Positions 1-9,063 are shown, counted from the stretch's first letter. The stretch: DNA of 38,073 bases from CAZSNT01 sp964607765 (GCA_964607765.1 CAZSNT010000099.1:1-38073), one strand, 5' to 3'. The notes: generated by a model not told the origin, from the letters alone. Translations and numbers: made by a program.

Positions 1-2148
1 CAGTGTCGGACTCTTTCATTCCTAACAACCCGCCGGCTTTTGTCGGCGCTTTCCCAGATCATCCCCGCTCGGTTGCGGACTCCGCAACCCCGCAGCGGCG
101 CGCGGGACACGATTGTGGAACGCTATCTCAAGTGCCGCGGCCCGATCACGCCTTACGAGATTGCGAACCGCACGGGGTGGTCTGTGGACGATGTGACCGC
201 GCACCTTGACGCGCTGGTCGCGACGGGCAAAGCCGTGCGCGGCGTCTACACGGTCGAGAAGGGGCAGCCACAGTATGTGAACAGGGTTAACCTGGAGGAG
301 ATTCACCGGCTGACTCTGCGATACCTGAGGCGTGAACTATCCGCGTGCGCGCCGCACGAAGTGGTGGACTTCATGACGCGTTGGCAGCATGTGCATCCCG
401 AGACACGATTGGACGGTGTGAACGGGCTCCGGGAAGTCATTGGTCAGCTTCAGGGCTACGAGGCCGTGACCGGCGCGATCGAACCCGAGCTGCTCGCCAA
501 CCGCGTCACAGACTATGCGCCGGAGATGCTCGATAAACTCCTGGCATCAGGCGAGGTCTGCTGGCGCCGTATCGGGGTCGACCGCGTGGTGCGCGGGAAG
601 CTGACGCTGTGCCTGCGGCGCGATGCGGCGCTGCTGGGTGCCGGCGCGCCGGTCGCGTTCGACGTCGCCGGGGCCGCCGATGCGGACATCCGCGCCGAAA
701 TACTCACCGTGCGCGACTTCTTCCGGCAGCACCGTACCGCGTTCTTCGACGACCTGCTGGCGGCCACAGGCGTGGCGGAGGCCCCAGCTACACGTGCGGT
801 CTGGTACCTGGTCTGGGCCGGCGAGTTGTCCTGCGACACCTATGAATGTGTGCGGCACGCCCACTTCCAAGTGACGCTGTCCGCCTGTTACGACTTGGAC
901 AGCACGCCGCGCAAGATACTCAACGGCCGCGTGTCACCCGCCCGCGTTCTGAAGCAGATGCGCAAGCGCAGACTCGATCCGCGACTCGGCCGCTGGATCG
1001 CCACGGAGCGGCTGGCAGCCGCTCCGGCAGACGACGACGCTCGGACGGGCGAGGAGCAATCGGCACTCGCGGTCAGTTTCTGGGCCGGTCAGCTCCTGCG
1101 CCGCTGGGGCATTGTCACGCGCGACATGCTCGCTGCGGAGACCGGGGCGCCGTCCTGGTCCGCGCTGATGCCCGAGTTCAAGCGCCTGGAGCTGCTGGGA
1201 CAGGTGCAGCGCGGTTATTTCATCGAGAGCCACCATGGTGAGCAGTACGGGCTGCCGGACGCTGTTGAGCTCCTGCGCGACTGCCGCGCCCGACGCAGCG
1301 ACGGACACGAGCTGGGCTACCTGCCCGACGAGCCGATCTTCGCCCTCACGAGCCGGGATCCCGCCAACCTCTACGCGGCCAGCCTCGATGTCATCGACGA
1401 ACGCGGCGAGGTGCTGAAACGGGCCGCGCGCAAGGGCAATTTCGTGCACCGCGTTGTGCTGCAGGCGGGACAGGCGCTCGTGGTCAAGTCGCAGCAGACA
1501 GTCACGCTCACGCGCGAGCAGCTCGAGCGCTGCATTGCGGCGCTCGTGCGCACCTGCGCCACGCCTAACCTGCAGCTCACGTTTTATGGCTGGAACGGTT
1601 ACCCGCTGGTCGCGTCGCCCGTGGCGCCCCTACTGCAGGCTGCCGGATGCCGTCTCGACACGCGCGGAAACATGACGTATCCGCCGCGGACACGCGCATC
1701 GCGCGAGCCGGAAGCCCGGCCGCAGGACGTCTACCTGCCTTACTTCGCGGAGCCCAACCCGGTCCAGTACGGCCGCGAGTGGACGCTCAGATTGGCCACG
1801 GATGCCCTGAGACCGGCACTGGGCAGACTCCTGGACGCGATGGTGCCCGAGCTGGAGAAGCGGGGTTGGGATGTCGTCTGGAACGCGGACGGGATCGGTG
1901 GCGCTTACCGCAAGGAAGGCAGGGCACACGTGCGGATCGCGCGCAGCTTCTTACAGGTCAACTTCCGCGCCAGGAGCTTCCGAGACAAGGACGGTACGCG
2001 ACACCACATGCCGGCTTGGCACTGCCACGCGGGTATGCGAATCACGTGTGAGGAGGACGTCGGCGAAGCGTTCGTCCACGCCTTCCGAAACCTGCTGAAA
2101 CGCGCCGAGTGGCTCACCGATCGTTACTTCGAACTGCGGCGGCGTTGA
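1..2148 (+). CDS. lhr: Lhr-type helicase, C-terminal part (5' end outside window)
   Basis: The frame is open from the first base and ends at a TGA, giving 715 visible residues. There is no clear ribosome site at the TTG near base 40, so the gene most likely starts upstream. The visible part resembles the region that follows the helicase core in long Lhr proteins. A winged-helix segment lies at about residues 38-75. It is followed by the family-typical order of a WQH motif, an LQGYE motif, RVTDYAPEMLD and SGEVCWRR at about residues 120-200, and then a long C-terminal domain. Lhr proteins are 3'-5' superfamily 2 helicases linked to nucleic-acid repair; this C-terminal half is related to winged-helix YcaQ-like proteins. 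No helicase motif (Walker A, DEAH) lies in the window, so activity rests on what is upstream. It converges with the kinase gene that follows. A stand-alone Lhr-CTD protein is the alternative. Confidence 0.75.
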   Translation, partial: QCRTLSFLTTRRLLSALSQIIPARLRTPQPRSGARDTIVERYLKCRGPITPYEIANRTGWSVDDVTAHLDALVATGKAVRGVYTVEKGQPQYVNRVNLEEIHRLTLRYLRRELSACAPHEVVDFMTRWQHVHPETRLDGVNGLREVIGQLQGYEAVTGAIEPELLANRVTDYAPEMLDKLLASGEVCWRRIGVDRVVRGKLTLCLRRDAALLGAGAPVAFDVAGAADADIRAEILTVRDFFRQHRTAFFDDLLAATGVAEAPATRAVWYLVWAGELSCDTYECVRHAHFQVTLSACYDLDSTPRKILNGRVSPARVLKQMRKRRLDPRLGRWIATERLAAAPADDDARTGEEQSALAVSFWAGQLLRRWGIVTRDMLAAETGAPSWSALMPEFKRLELLGQVQRGYFIESHHGEQYGLPDAVELLRDCRARRSDGHELGYLPDEPIFALTSRDPANLYAASLDVIDERGEVLKRAARKGNFVHRVVLQAGQALVVKSQQTVTLTREQLERCIAALVRTCATPNLQLTFYGWNGYPLVASPVAPLLQAAGCRLDTRGNMTYPPRTRASREPEARPQDVYLPYFAEPNPVQYGREWTLRLATDALRPALGRLLDAMVPELEKRGWDVVWNADGIGGAYRKEGRAHVRIARSFLQVNFRARSFRDKDGTRHHMPAWHCHAGMRITCEEDVGEAFVHAFRNLLKRAEWLTDRYFELRRR

Positions 2149-2181
2149 GCTGGACCAGCGATGCGGGTCAGGAGCTCAACG
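2143..2181. terminator. Possible bidirectional terminator hairpin
   Basis: CGTTGAGCT (2143-2151) and AGCTCAACG (2173-2181) form a perfect 9-bp inverted repeat with a 21-nt loop. It spans the stop codons of the two convergent genes. There is no T-tract on either side, so a rho-independent terminator is only a possibility. Confidence 0.3.
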
Positions 2182-3691
2182 GCAAGTCCAGGTGGAACTC
2201 CGTACCGGCGCCGGGCTCCGTCTCGAGGTGGACGCGTCCGCCGTGCTCTTCAGCCGTGCGCCGCGCAATGGTCAGCCCGAGTCCGGAAGCGCGGGTGCGA
2301 CCCTTTGTCGTGAAGAACGGATCGAACACGTGCTCCTGTATGTCGGCAGCTATCCCGGTGCCGCGGTCGGCGACCGTGGTGCGCAGCCATGCGCCGTCCC
2401 GGTCTGTCAGTTCACGGACCAGTATTCGAATGACTTTCCCGGAATCGTCCTTCGCGTCCTTCTCGTCGAGGGCGTCGGCAGCGTTCAGAATCAGGTTCAC
2501 CACCGCCTGTTGCACCCTGTGGCCGCTGCAGCGGACCGGGCCCAGCCCATCCTGAATATCTGCCTCAATGCGGATCCGCCGCTTCTTGAGAGCTGTTTGG
2601 CAGAGCGCGACGGCATCCTCCACGACCGTGCGCATGTCCGTATCGCTGTCCGCCGGGTAATGGCGTTCCCGTTCGGCGAACGACGACAGCGCCCGGACCA
2701 CGGACACAATCCGCCGGGACTCCGTCAGAATCTCTCCTGCGTAGTCGTGCATCTCCTCGGTCGCCCCGGGATCGTCCACAATGAGCTGTGCGTAACTCAT
2801 CACGCCGTTCAGCGGATTGTTGATCTCGTGTCCCACGCCGCCGGCCAGCGCTCCGAGCGCTTCGAATCGGTGCTTACGGGCGACGAACGTAGCCATCTCC
2901 CGCTGGTCGGCGGCCAGACGCTTCTGCGTGGCGATTGCCCGGGCGAGCCGGCGAACGCCGATGCCGATCCCCCAAAGCCCTGCAAGCCACAGCGCCAAGT
3001 GAGTGGCTGCAGCCACAGCGCCGTGCCGTCGCGCGATCGCGAGGAATGGCGCCAACGGCACGGATGTGCTTATTCCGCCTCGAATGTCGCCCACACGATA
3101 GCCCTGCGCTTCGTGGCACTTCAGACACCCTTGCTCGGTGGGCAGCGGCCGCATGAGGCGCATGTGCACCACACCGTCGATCGGCGCCCTCTTGCTCACC
3201 TCGGCCTCTCCTTGCTCGAACGCGGCCAGCGCCGTCGTTTCCCAGGCGTCCGCGGCGTTTTCGGGGCGAATGGGGTTGAGGCTCGTGATGTGCCCCTGCA
3301 CACCGGCGGTCGCCGCTCCCAATTCGTGGACCTGGCGCGTCATGTAGGCCGGGTTGATCAGCGTCAGACCACGTCCGGACGGGGTCTGAACATCGCGTTC
3401 CGGCGCGGTCAGGTGGGGGTTCGGCCGTACGGTCTCGCTGATCGGGGCGTACACGCCGCCGTGGCCGGCGTTCCAGCGTCGGTAGAGCAGGTCTTTCTGG
3501 AAGAGGCTGCGTGCCTGGATGCGCGCGCCTTCGTAGGCCGCTGCCCTGAGGGCGCAGAGCCCCCACGCCAGCGAACAGCACACCACACCCGTCCAAGCAA
3601 TGCGTAACATCCACGCGAACCGTTCCAGCCGCACGGCATCCGTGTCCAGGCTGTGACGGTGCACGGTCTCAAGGGCGGCGGCCGACGACAT
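2168..3691 (-). CDS. Sensor histidine kinase with periplasmic c-type heme (Tll0287-like) domain
   Basis: 507 residues. The ATG at 3691 is chosen over an upstream in-frame ATG because AGGGGG lies about 8 nt before it. Membrane segments lie near residues 29-52 and 223-247. The enclosed periplasmic region resembles the DUF3365/Tll0287-like family and carries CLKCH at 189-193, a CxxCH site for covalent heme. After the second membrane segment comes a HisKA dimerisation helix with the phospho-acceptor in GHEINNP (H288). A HATPase domain follows with an N-box (NLILNAADAL), DRGTGI and a GLGLTIARR G2 box. By family knowledge it should sense redox state or a small ligand through heme and autophosphorylate in the cytoplasm. 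No response regulator is adjacent, so it is an orphan kinase here. Heme attachment would require cytochrome c maturation machinery, which is not seen. Confidence 0.88.
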   Translation of the reverse strand: MSSAAALETVHRHSLDTDAVRLERFAWMLRIAWTGVVCCSLAWGLCALRAAAYEGARIQARSLFQKDLLYRRWNAGHGGVYAPISETVRPNPHLTAPERDVQTPSGRGLTLINPAYMTRQVHELGAATAGVQGHITSLNPIRPENAADAWETTALAAFEQGEAEVSKRAPIDGVVHMRLMRPLPTEQGCLKCHEAQGYRVGDIRGGISTSVPLAPFLAIARRHGAVAAATHLALWLAGLWGIGIGVRRLARAIATQKRLAADQREMATFVARKHRFEALGALAGGVGHEINNPLNGVMSYAQLIVDDPGATEEMHDYAGEILTESRRIVSVVRALSSFAERERHYPADSDTDMRTVVEDAVALCQTALKKRRIRIEADIQDGLGPVRCSGHRVQQAVVNLILNAADALDEKDAKDDSGKVIRILVRELTDRDGAWLRTTVADRGTGIAADIQEHVFDPFFTTKGRTRASGLGLTIARRTAEEHGGRVHLETEPGAGTEFHLDLPLSS

Positions 3692-3765
3692 GGCGAAACC
3701 CCCTGTTGTGGACTGGGAAGACACTCCTCTCGAGAAGCTCTCCCGTTCCCTCTCTCGCACAGACT

Positions 3766-3794
3766 ACTATAGGGCCACGGGCTCGAATGGACAA
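3766..3794 (-). promoter_or_regulatory. Putative sigma-70-type promoter of the heme kinase gene
   Basis: On the minus strand, TTGTCC (3794-3789) is separated by exactly 17 nt from TATAGT (3771-3766). The -10 box matches five of six consensus bases and the -35 box four of six. Transcription would start near 3759, about 68 nt before the kinase ATG. Confidence 0.45.
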
Positions 3795-3820
3795 TGCCCG
3801 TGATCCCTGAGTCTGAGGCA

Positions 3821-5263
3821 CTACTCGAGGTCACCACGCGGCATGATCGGCGGGTAGCGTGCATCGAGTTTGCGGAGTTTGCCGTCCGCGACAAACCCCT
3901 CCGGGCGCCAGCTGAGCCGCTGGATCATCTCGGTCCGGCACTGCTCGAGAGTCGCGGCAGCGCCCGCACTGTCTGTCAGGTTCGTCAGCTCAGTCGGGTC
4001 CCGGGTCAGATCGAACAGCAATTCCCGCCCGGTCATGGGCCGCCAGACGTACTTGCACACGCCATCGGTCAGCATTTGGAAAGCCTGTTCATTGCTGTAG
4101 CACGGCGAGTGCTCGCAGTGGAGCCAACGCCGGACCGATCTGGCATCGCCGCGCAGAACGGGCGCCAGACTGGCGCCGTCCACGTGCTGCGGCACGGAGA
4201 CGCCGGCCATATCGAGCAGCGTCGGCAGGATGTCTTCCAGACAGACCGGCGAATCGATGGTTAGCCCCGGTCGCTGCCCCAGACCGCTCGACCGGATGAG
4301 GAACGGAATCCGGCTGGACCCTTCGAATGGCTCGCACTTCCTGAAGTAGTAGTGGTCCCCCAGCATCTCACCGTGGTCCGATGTGAAAACCACGACCCAC
4401 GGCCGATTCTGCCTCCTGCTCAGACCGATGAACTGCGTAATCAGCCAGGTGAGCTGGTCGTCAATGTGATTGATCAGGCCGAAGTAGGCGGCTTGCGCCG
4501 CGCGCAGTCGGTCCCCTGCCAGATCCACACGTGCGCTGGCCACGCCGTAGCGGACGGGGGCCGGCCCGGCCCACTCGCCAAGCGCTCTGTCCGGCAGCTC
4601 CATGGCCAGGTAGCGCCGGTAGTAGAAGTCGGGGGGGATGAGCGGCGGATGCGGCGCATAGAACGACGCGGTCAGGAACAGGGGCTTGCCCTCATCGTGT
4701 TCGGCCAGCGCCTGGCGTGCCTGCAGAGCCGTCCAATTCGTGGGGTGCAGGTGCTCGGCCAACGGCCATGCCTTCGCCTGCCAGCCGTTGTAATCGATGC
4801 CTATGCCGGGCATGCCGCCCAGCAGCGGGACTTCGCGGTCCAGCATTTGGGCGTAGTTGTCGTCCCTCACGTAGGTCGAGCCCAGAACGCAGGCATCATA
4901 GCCGGGGTTCTCACCCGAGCTGCGGGTCTGGTGCATGTTCCGCCCCACGAGGACGGAGCTGTAGCCAGCAGCACTGAGGAGCCCGGGCAGTGTCGGGGTG
5001 TCATACGCGGGTGTCGCGAACCCGACCGAACCGCTGCTGGCGGGAAACTGGCCTGTGAGCAGCGAGCGCCGGGCAGGAATGCAGGACGGGCAGGTCGAGT
5101 AAGCACGCGTGAACATGCACCCTTCGCCCCCGATCGCATCGATGTTCGGCGTGATCAAAGCCGGGTGTCCCGCCAGTCCGAAGCTGTCGCCCCGCATCTG
5201 GTCCGGCATGATCAGGAGTATGTTCGGTTGTGTGTTTTCCGCCATTCGCATTCTCGTCCTCAT
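3821..5263 (-). CDS. Formylglycine-dependent sulfatase (Cys type)
   Basis: 480 residues from the ATG at 5263, chosen because GGGGAGGGGC ends 4 nt before it; ATGs at 5251 and 5245 are alternatives. The N-terminal strand NILLIMPDQ holds the first metal-site acidic residue. The sulfatase signature C-x-P-x-R appears as CIPARRSLLTG with the target Cys at residue 61. TSDHGEMLGDH supplies the second metal-binding and catalytic group. The Cys must be converted to formylglycine by a maturase to hydrolyse sulfate esters. No signal peptide follows the chosen start, so secretion is uncertain. It lies divergent from an esterase gene and close to two further sulfatases, which suggests sulfated polysaccharide use. 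The exact substrate cannot be read from sequence; related phosphonate monoester hydrolases share this fold. Confidence 0.9.
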   Translation of the reverse strand: MRTRMRMAENTQPNILLIMPDQMRGDSFGLAGHPALITPNIDAIGGEGCMFTRAYSTCPSCIPARRSLLTGQFPASSGSVGFATPAYDTPTLPGLLSAAGYSSVLVGRNMHQTRSSGENPGYDACVLGSTYVRDDNYAQMLDREVPLLGGMPGIGIDYNGWQAKAWPLAEHLHPTNWTALQARQALAEHDEGKPLFLTASFYAPHPPLIPPDFYYRRYLAMELPDRALGEWAGPAPVRYGVASARVDLAGDRLRAAQAAYFGLINHIDDQLTWLITQFIGLSRRQNRPWVVVFTSDHGEMLGDHYYFRKCEPFEGSSRIPFLIRSSGLGQRPGLTIDSPVCLEDILPTLLDMAGVSVPQHVDGASLAPVLRGDARSVRRWLHCEHSPCYSNEQAFQMLTDGVCKYVWRPMTGRELLFDLTRDPTELTNLTDSAGAAATLEQCRTEMIQRLSWRPEGFVADGKLRKLDARYPPIMPRGDLE

Positions 5264-5603
5264 CCGTGCCCCTCCCCTCGTCCTCGCCGCCATGTCTAAC
5301 ATAGCGCTGTTCGCTCCAAGGCCTACCCTCCCCCGCATGTCCGGAAAACACACCCGTTCCCGGGACAGCCCGCAATGCCTCAGAGTTATGTGAGGCAACC
5401 CCCGTAGCCCGGCTCTCCTGAGCCGGGTGTCTTGCCGTGATCCAGGTAGAGGCCAAACGCCAGGACACCCGGCTCAGGAGAGCCGGGCTACGGGGCGCCG
5501 CGCGAGACTGATCCGTTACGACATCCCTCTCGTGCGGCTGGCGCGGCTGGGTATGCAGGCTGTAGATTCCGCGGAGTGACGATGCAGCAAAGGAGCATCC
5601 GCG
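5264..5603. other. Divergent intergenic region with palindromic repeat pair
   Basis: This 340-bp gap separates the divergent sulfatase and esterase genes and must hold both their promoters, though no convincing -35/-10 pair stands out. Its main content is the inverted pair of 32-bp repeats described separately. No small coding sequence is convincing. Confidence 0.6.
5400..5495. repeat. Inverted pair of 32-bp REP-like palindromic repeats
   Basis: The left arm (5400-5431) and right arm (5464-5495) are perfect reverse complements over 32 bp, separated by 32 nt. Each arm is itself a hairpin, with CCCGGCTC and GAGCCGGG around a TCCT loop. Part of the unit recurs at the right edge of the window, so this is a dispersed repeat and not a gene-specific operator. 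The arrangement resembles paired REP/BIME elements. Confidence 0.9.
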
Positions 5604-7496
5604 ATGATCTACCGGTCACTGATCGAAGAGGCCCGCGCCGTATCAGCCGCATCACTGGCCCGGCCGTTGAGCCGCGCGCGTTGGGAGGGGACGCTTGGCG
5701 AGCGGCGCCGGCAGTGGCGGCGCATGCTCGGGCTGGAGCCGCTGCCCGAACGCACGCCGCTCGAAGCGACGGTGACCGGGACACTGGACCGCAACGGTTA
5801 CGTGGTCGAGAAGATCCACTTCCAGTCCTGCACGGGCGCGTACGTGCCAGGCAACCTGTACCGCCCCAAACGGATCGACGGGCCGCTGCCGGCCGTGCTG
5901 TACCTGTGCGGCCACACCAAAGGGAAAGTGAATCCGCTCTACCAGGCGAATCCGCGCTGGTTCGGGGAGCACGGTTACGTGGCGCTCGTGCTCGACCCGA
6001 TCCAGCTTGGGGAAGCTCAGGGCTTCCACGCCGGCACCATTTTCAAGGCGTGGTTCGACTGGTACAGCCGCGGCTATACACCGGCAGGCGTGGAGGTCTG
6101 GAACGCGATGCGCGCTCTGGACTACCTGGAAGCACGCGAGGATGTAGACGGTGCCAGGATGGGGGTAACAGGGTTGAGCGGCGGCGGCGCCATGAGCTGG
6201 TTCCTTGCAGCTGCCGATGAACGGGTCGCATGCGCGGTGCCCGTGTGCCAGACCGGCTCGATCGAACAGCACGCCGCGGACCGGACTGTTGACGGGCACT
6301 GCGACTGCGCGTTCTGGGTCAACCTGTACCGCTGGTGTACGCCTGACGTCGGCGCGTTGATCGCGCCCCGGCCGCTGCTGATCGCTTCCGGCACGGAAGA
6401 CGTGATCTGGCGCCCGTTCGCGTTCCGCGAGGTCGCGCTGCGGCTGGAACGGCAGTATGCCGAGCTGGGAGTTGCCGAGAGCTTCGGTCTGGTCGAAGAC
6501 GCGTCACCCCACGGTTACACACCGAAGCTGCGCAAGGCGATCTTCGAGTGGTTCGAACAGCACCTGAAAGGCAGCGTCGAGCCGGTATCGGACGACGTTA
6601 CGGAGCACGTGGAACCGGAAGATGATCTGCTCGTGTTCGCCGGCAACCCGCCCGAACACGACCGCATGAAGACGGTCCAGAACTGGTTCATCCCGGCAGC
6701 GACCCCCGATGTGCCGGTCAATCAGTGCCAGGCCCGGCAATGGCGCGACCGGGCGGTCGCTCAACTGCGGGAGACGACGTTCCGGCACACCGTCCCGAGC
6801 GAAGCGCCGCGGCTTTGCGAAGTCCGCAGCGCGGGCGGGAACAAGGCCGGACAGTCAGGCGAGACATGGGTTTTCGAGACGCCGGACAGCATCGACTTGC
6901 GCGCGCATCTGCTGATGGACCCGACACCGGCAGAGGATGCTGCACTCCTCGTTCTGCCGCAGTCGCCGACTCAGGAACGGCTGTGCTTCCCGGTCCCGCC
7001 CGTAGGTCCGGCAGTCCATGCGTTGACCGTGGACGTACGCGGCACGGGCGCCACGAGTATGGGCCTCGGGATCCACAACACGGCGCGACGCCTGTACATG
7101 AACGTAGGCAAGACACTGCCCGAGCGGCAGGTTCACGACCTTCTTGCCGCACTGCGCCTGGTCCTGGCACACCGGCCCTATGCCCGTGTCGCGGTCTGCG
7201 GCAGTGGGCCGATGGCGCCGCACGCTGTCTATGCGGCGCTGTTGTGCCCCGAGGTCCGGGAGGTGGTTCTGGAAGCGCCGCCGGTCACGCATCAGGATCC
7301 GGCCACGGCGGAGTTCCTGGCCGTGCTGCAGACAGGCGACCTGCAGCACAACACCGCAGCGCTCGCGCCGCGCGCGCTCACGTTTGTTGGGACGATGCCC
7401 GAAGAGTGGGAGTTCGTGACAGGCGTCTACGATGCGTTTGGCGCGATGAGGAGCGTCAAGATGGTGCCGGCACTTGGAGATTGGATCCCGACGTGA
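5604..7496 (+). CDS. Alpha/beta-hydrolase, acetyl-xylan-esterase-like or dienelactone-hydrolase-like
   Basis: 630 residues, with GCAAAGGAG spaced before the ATG. Residues about 60-330 form an alpha/beta-hydrolase core: a strand ending in LCGHTKG, then the nucleophile elbow TGLSGGG with Ser192, an acid candidate Asp266 in SGTEDV and His303 in ASPHGYT. This order fits serine esterases and peptidases of the acetyl-xylan-esterase and prolyl-oligopeptidase-related groups. The C-terminal 250 residues look like a second, degenerate hydrolase-like domain; they keep VDVRGTGATS and a VCGSGPMA elbow that still has a Ser. There is no signal peptide, so a cytoplasmic role is likely. The neighbours are a PIG-L deacetylase 76 nt downstream on the same strand and sulfatases on both sides. 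I infer ester removal from a modified glycan, but the substrate is unknown. Confidence 0.8.
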   Translation: MIYRSLIEEARAVSAASLARPLSRARWEGTLGERRRQWRRMLGLEPLPERTPLEATVTGTLDRNGYVVEKIHFQSCTGAYVPGNLYRPKRIDGPLPAVLYLCGHTKGKVNPLYQANPRWFGEHGYVALVLDPIQLGEAQGFHAGTIFKAWFDWYSRGYTPAGVEVWNAMRALDYLEAREDVDGARMGVTGLSGGGAMSWFLAAADERVACAVPVCQTGSIEQHAADRTVDGHCDCAFWVNLYRWCTPDVGALIAPRPLLIASGTEDVIWRPFAFREVALRLERQYAELGVAESFGLVEDASPHGYTPKLRKAIFEWFEQHLKGSVEPVSDDVTEHVEPEDDLLVFAGNPPEHDRMKTVQNWFIPAATPDVPVNQCQARQWRDRAVAQLRETTFRHTVPSEAPRLCEVRSAGGNKAGQSGETWVFETPDSIDLRAHLLMDPTPAEDAALLVLPQSPTQERLCFPVPPVGPAVHALTVDVRGTGATSMGLGIHNTARRLYMNVGKTLPERQVHDLLAALRLVLAHRPYARVAVCGSGPMAPHAVYAALLCPEVREVVLEAPPVTHQDPATAEFLAVLQTGDLQHNTAALAPRALTFVGTMPEEWEFVTGVYDAFGAMRSVKMVPALGDWIPT

Positions 7497-7513
7497 GCTG
7501 CTGCTTGGATTAC

Positions 7514-7549
7514 GAACGGGATCAGGAGCGGGATCAAGAGCGGGGTCAA
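7514..7549 (+). repeat. Three degenerate 12-bp tandem units
   Basis: GAACGGGATCAG, GAGCGGGATCAA and GAGCGGGGTCAA follow one another in the short gap between the esterase and deacetylase genes. They belong to the set of short intergenic word repeats seen elsewhere in the window. Confidence 0.8.
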
Positions 7550-7572
7550 GCCCCTCGGAAGGAGAACAGACC

Positions 7573-8265
7573 ATGGACTACAAGCGTGTGATCGTGTTCG
7601 GGGCGCACCCGGACGATGAGCTGCGAATGGCGCCGGCCATGGCGAAGATGGCGGCGGACGGGACGCAAGTCGTTGTCGTGATTTTCACCAATGGCTGCGA
7701 GGGATATCCGGATCCGGCTTTGAAAGACAGCATTGTCGAGCTGCGGGCCCAGGAGATGGCCGCCGCGCACGACGTGCTGGGCATTGACCGGACCGTGAAC
7801 CTGGGCGCGCCGGACATGGGTTTGGAGAACACCAAGGAGATGCTGCAGAGGACGATCAAAGTGATTCGGGATGTGCGGCCGGAAGCGATCTTCACGCACG
7901 GCGAAGATGAGCGGCACCGTGACCACATTGCCACGCACGAGCTGAGCCTGGAAGCGAGCTGGCACGCGGGCGAACCGGTTGCGGCCGAGCTGGGCGCGTT
8001 CTGGAAGACGCCGCATCTGTATTACTACAAGAACACGGCTGTGAAAGGGCCCGTGGTCGAATACGATGTGACCGCGTTCGCGCACAAAACGGCGGAGGCG
8101 CTCGCCACGCAGGTGACGCAGCACGTGCTGTTCCAACGCACGCAGGAGAGCTTCCTGGCCGAAGCGGCCCGGATCAAGGCGAACCCGCCGCGGACGGTGC
8201 GCCGGTTCATCCTGCACCCGTGGACCGTGCTGCGGGAGTTCCCGCCTGTTACCGGCCGGCGGTGA
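7573..8265 (+). CDS. PIG-L family N-deacetylase
   Basis: 230 residues. The ATG at 7573 is selected because GGAAGGAGAA ends 4-5 nt before it. The N-terminal AHPDDE motif (residues 11-16) supplies zinc ligands His12 and Asp15, and HRDH (115-118) supplies the third ligand. These are the hallmarks of the LmbE/PIG-L zinc deacetylases that act on N-acetylglucosamine-containing or other N-acyl substrates. There is no signal peptide. The gene probably shares a transcript with the upstream esterase. Its last 17 bp overlap the 3' end of the convergent pseudopilin gene. The substrate is unknown; a deacetylation step in use of an amino-sugar glycan fits the context but is inference. Confidence 0.9.
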   Translation: MDYKRVIVFGAHPDDELRMAPAMAKMAADGTQVVVVIFTNGCEGYPDPALKDSIVELRAQEMAAAHDVLGIDRTVNLGAPDMGLENTKEMLQRTIKVIRDVRPEAIFTHGEDERHRDHIATHELSLEASWHAGEPVAAELGAFWKTPHLYYYKNTAVKGPVVEYDVTAFAHKTAEALATQVTQHVLFQRTQESFLAEAARIKANPPRTVRRFILHPWTVLREFPPVTGRR

Positions 8266-8962
8266 ACGGGTTGTAGATCGCGCTGGTGCGCGGCGTGTTG
8301 TTCCCCAGCAGCCAGTAGCTTTGGAAGTGGTGCTCGCCGTGCCCATCCGAGTAGAGGAACACACAGCCGGGATGCGGCCCGAACCGGGAGCTCTGGAACG
8401 ACCCGTTCCCCCCGTTCAGTGAGCCGCCTGTGGCAGCTGTCCAGTGCGGGCGCCAATAGAGCGTCGAGTGGAAGTTCATCCCCGGGGCCTCCTGGCGGTT
8501 GCGGTAGCCGCAGGACATGGTTACGCAGGCGGACGGGTTGAGGATGCGTTTCTGCGTCATTTTCCCGCCATTCCCGTCGCGGTGTACGCCCGCATTGACC
8601 CAGCGCCCGACGTAGCGTCGCTGGTTCTTGACCGAGTAGTTCTTGCCAGCGGCACAGGCCCAGATCGATTCCTCTTCGCCGTAGTACTTCTTCAGCTGCA
8701 CGGGCAAGACATCGTTGCGTCCGCCCGTGTTCTGCTGACCCAGCCAGCCATTGCTGTGCACGACTTGATACGGCAGGACATCGTCGCTGCCGTTAGCGTA
8801 CATGGCGTAGCACAGGCCCAGCTGTTTGGTGCGGCCAATGCAGGTGGTTGTGATGGCCTTGTCCTTGGCTCTCCTTAGCGAAGGCAGCAGCATGGACGCC
8901 AAGATGGCGATTATGGCAATCACCACCAGCAGTTCGATGAGAGTGAAACGTCTGCGCAACAT
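8249..8962 (-). CDS. Type II secretion/type IV-like pseudopilin, H-x-DG class
   Basis: 237 residues from the ATG at 8962, which has CAGGAGAC upstream. The basic leader MLRRR is followed directly by FTLIELLVVIAIIAIL, the class III signal cut by prepilin peptidase before Phe; the hydrophobic helix covers residues 6-27. The C-terminal part has HPGCVFLYSDG, an H-x8-DG variant of the H-x9-DG motif known from pseudopilin-like proteins of Planctomycetes and Lentisphaerae. These organisms carry many such proteins, often beside sulfatase and glycosidase genes. This one lies 101 nt downstream of a sulfatase gene on the same strand, so it may be co-transcribed. The role is probably surface display or secretion; it is unlikely to be the main pilin. 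The last 17 bp overlap the deacetylase gene end. Confidence 0.9.
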   Translation of the reverse strand: MLRRRFTLIELLVVIAIIAILASMLLPSLRRAKDKAITTTCIGRTKQLGLCYAMYANGSDDVLPYQVVHSNGWLGQQNTGGRNDVLPVQLKKYYGEEESIWACAAGKNYSVKNQRRYVGRWVNAGVHRDGNGGKMTQKRILNPSACVTMSCGYRNRQEAPGMNFHSTLYWRPHWTAATGGSLNGGNGSFQSSRFGPHPGCVFLYSDGHGEHHFQSYWLLGNNTPRTSAIYNPFTAGR

Positions 8963-9063
8963 GACCGGTCTCCTGGTTTCCGCTATCCGAAAAGCTCCCT
9001 GACCCACGGTCTTCCATATCATTGTACCGGACCATCGCCGAACAGGCAAGCCAAAATCAGAGA

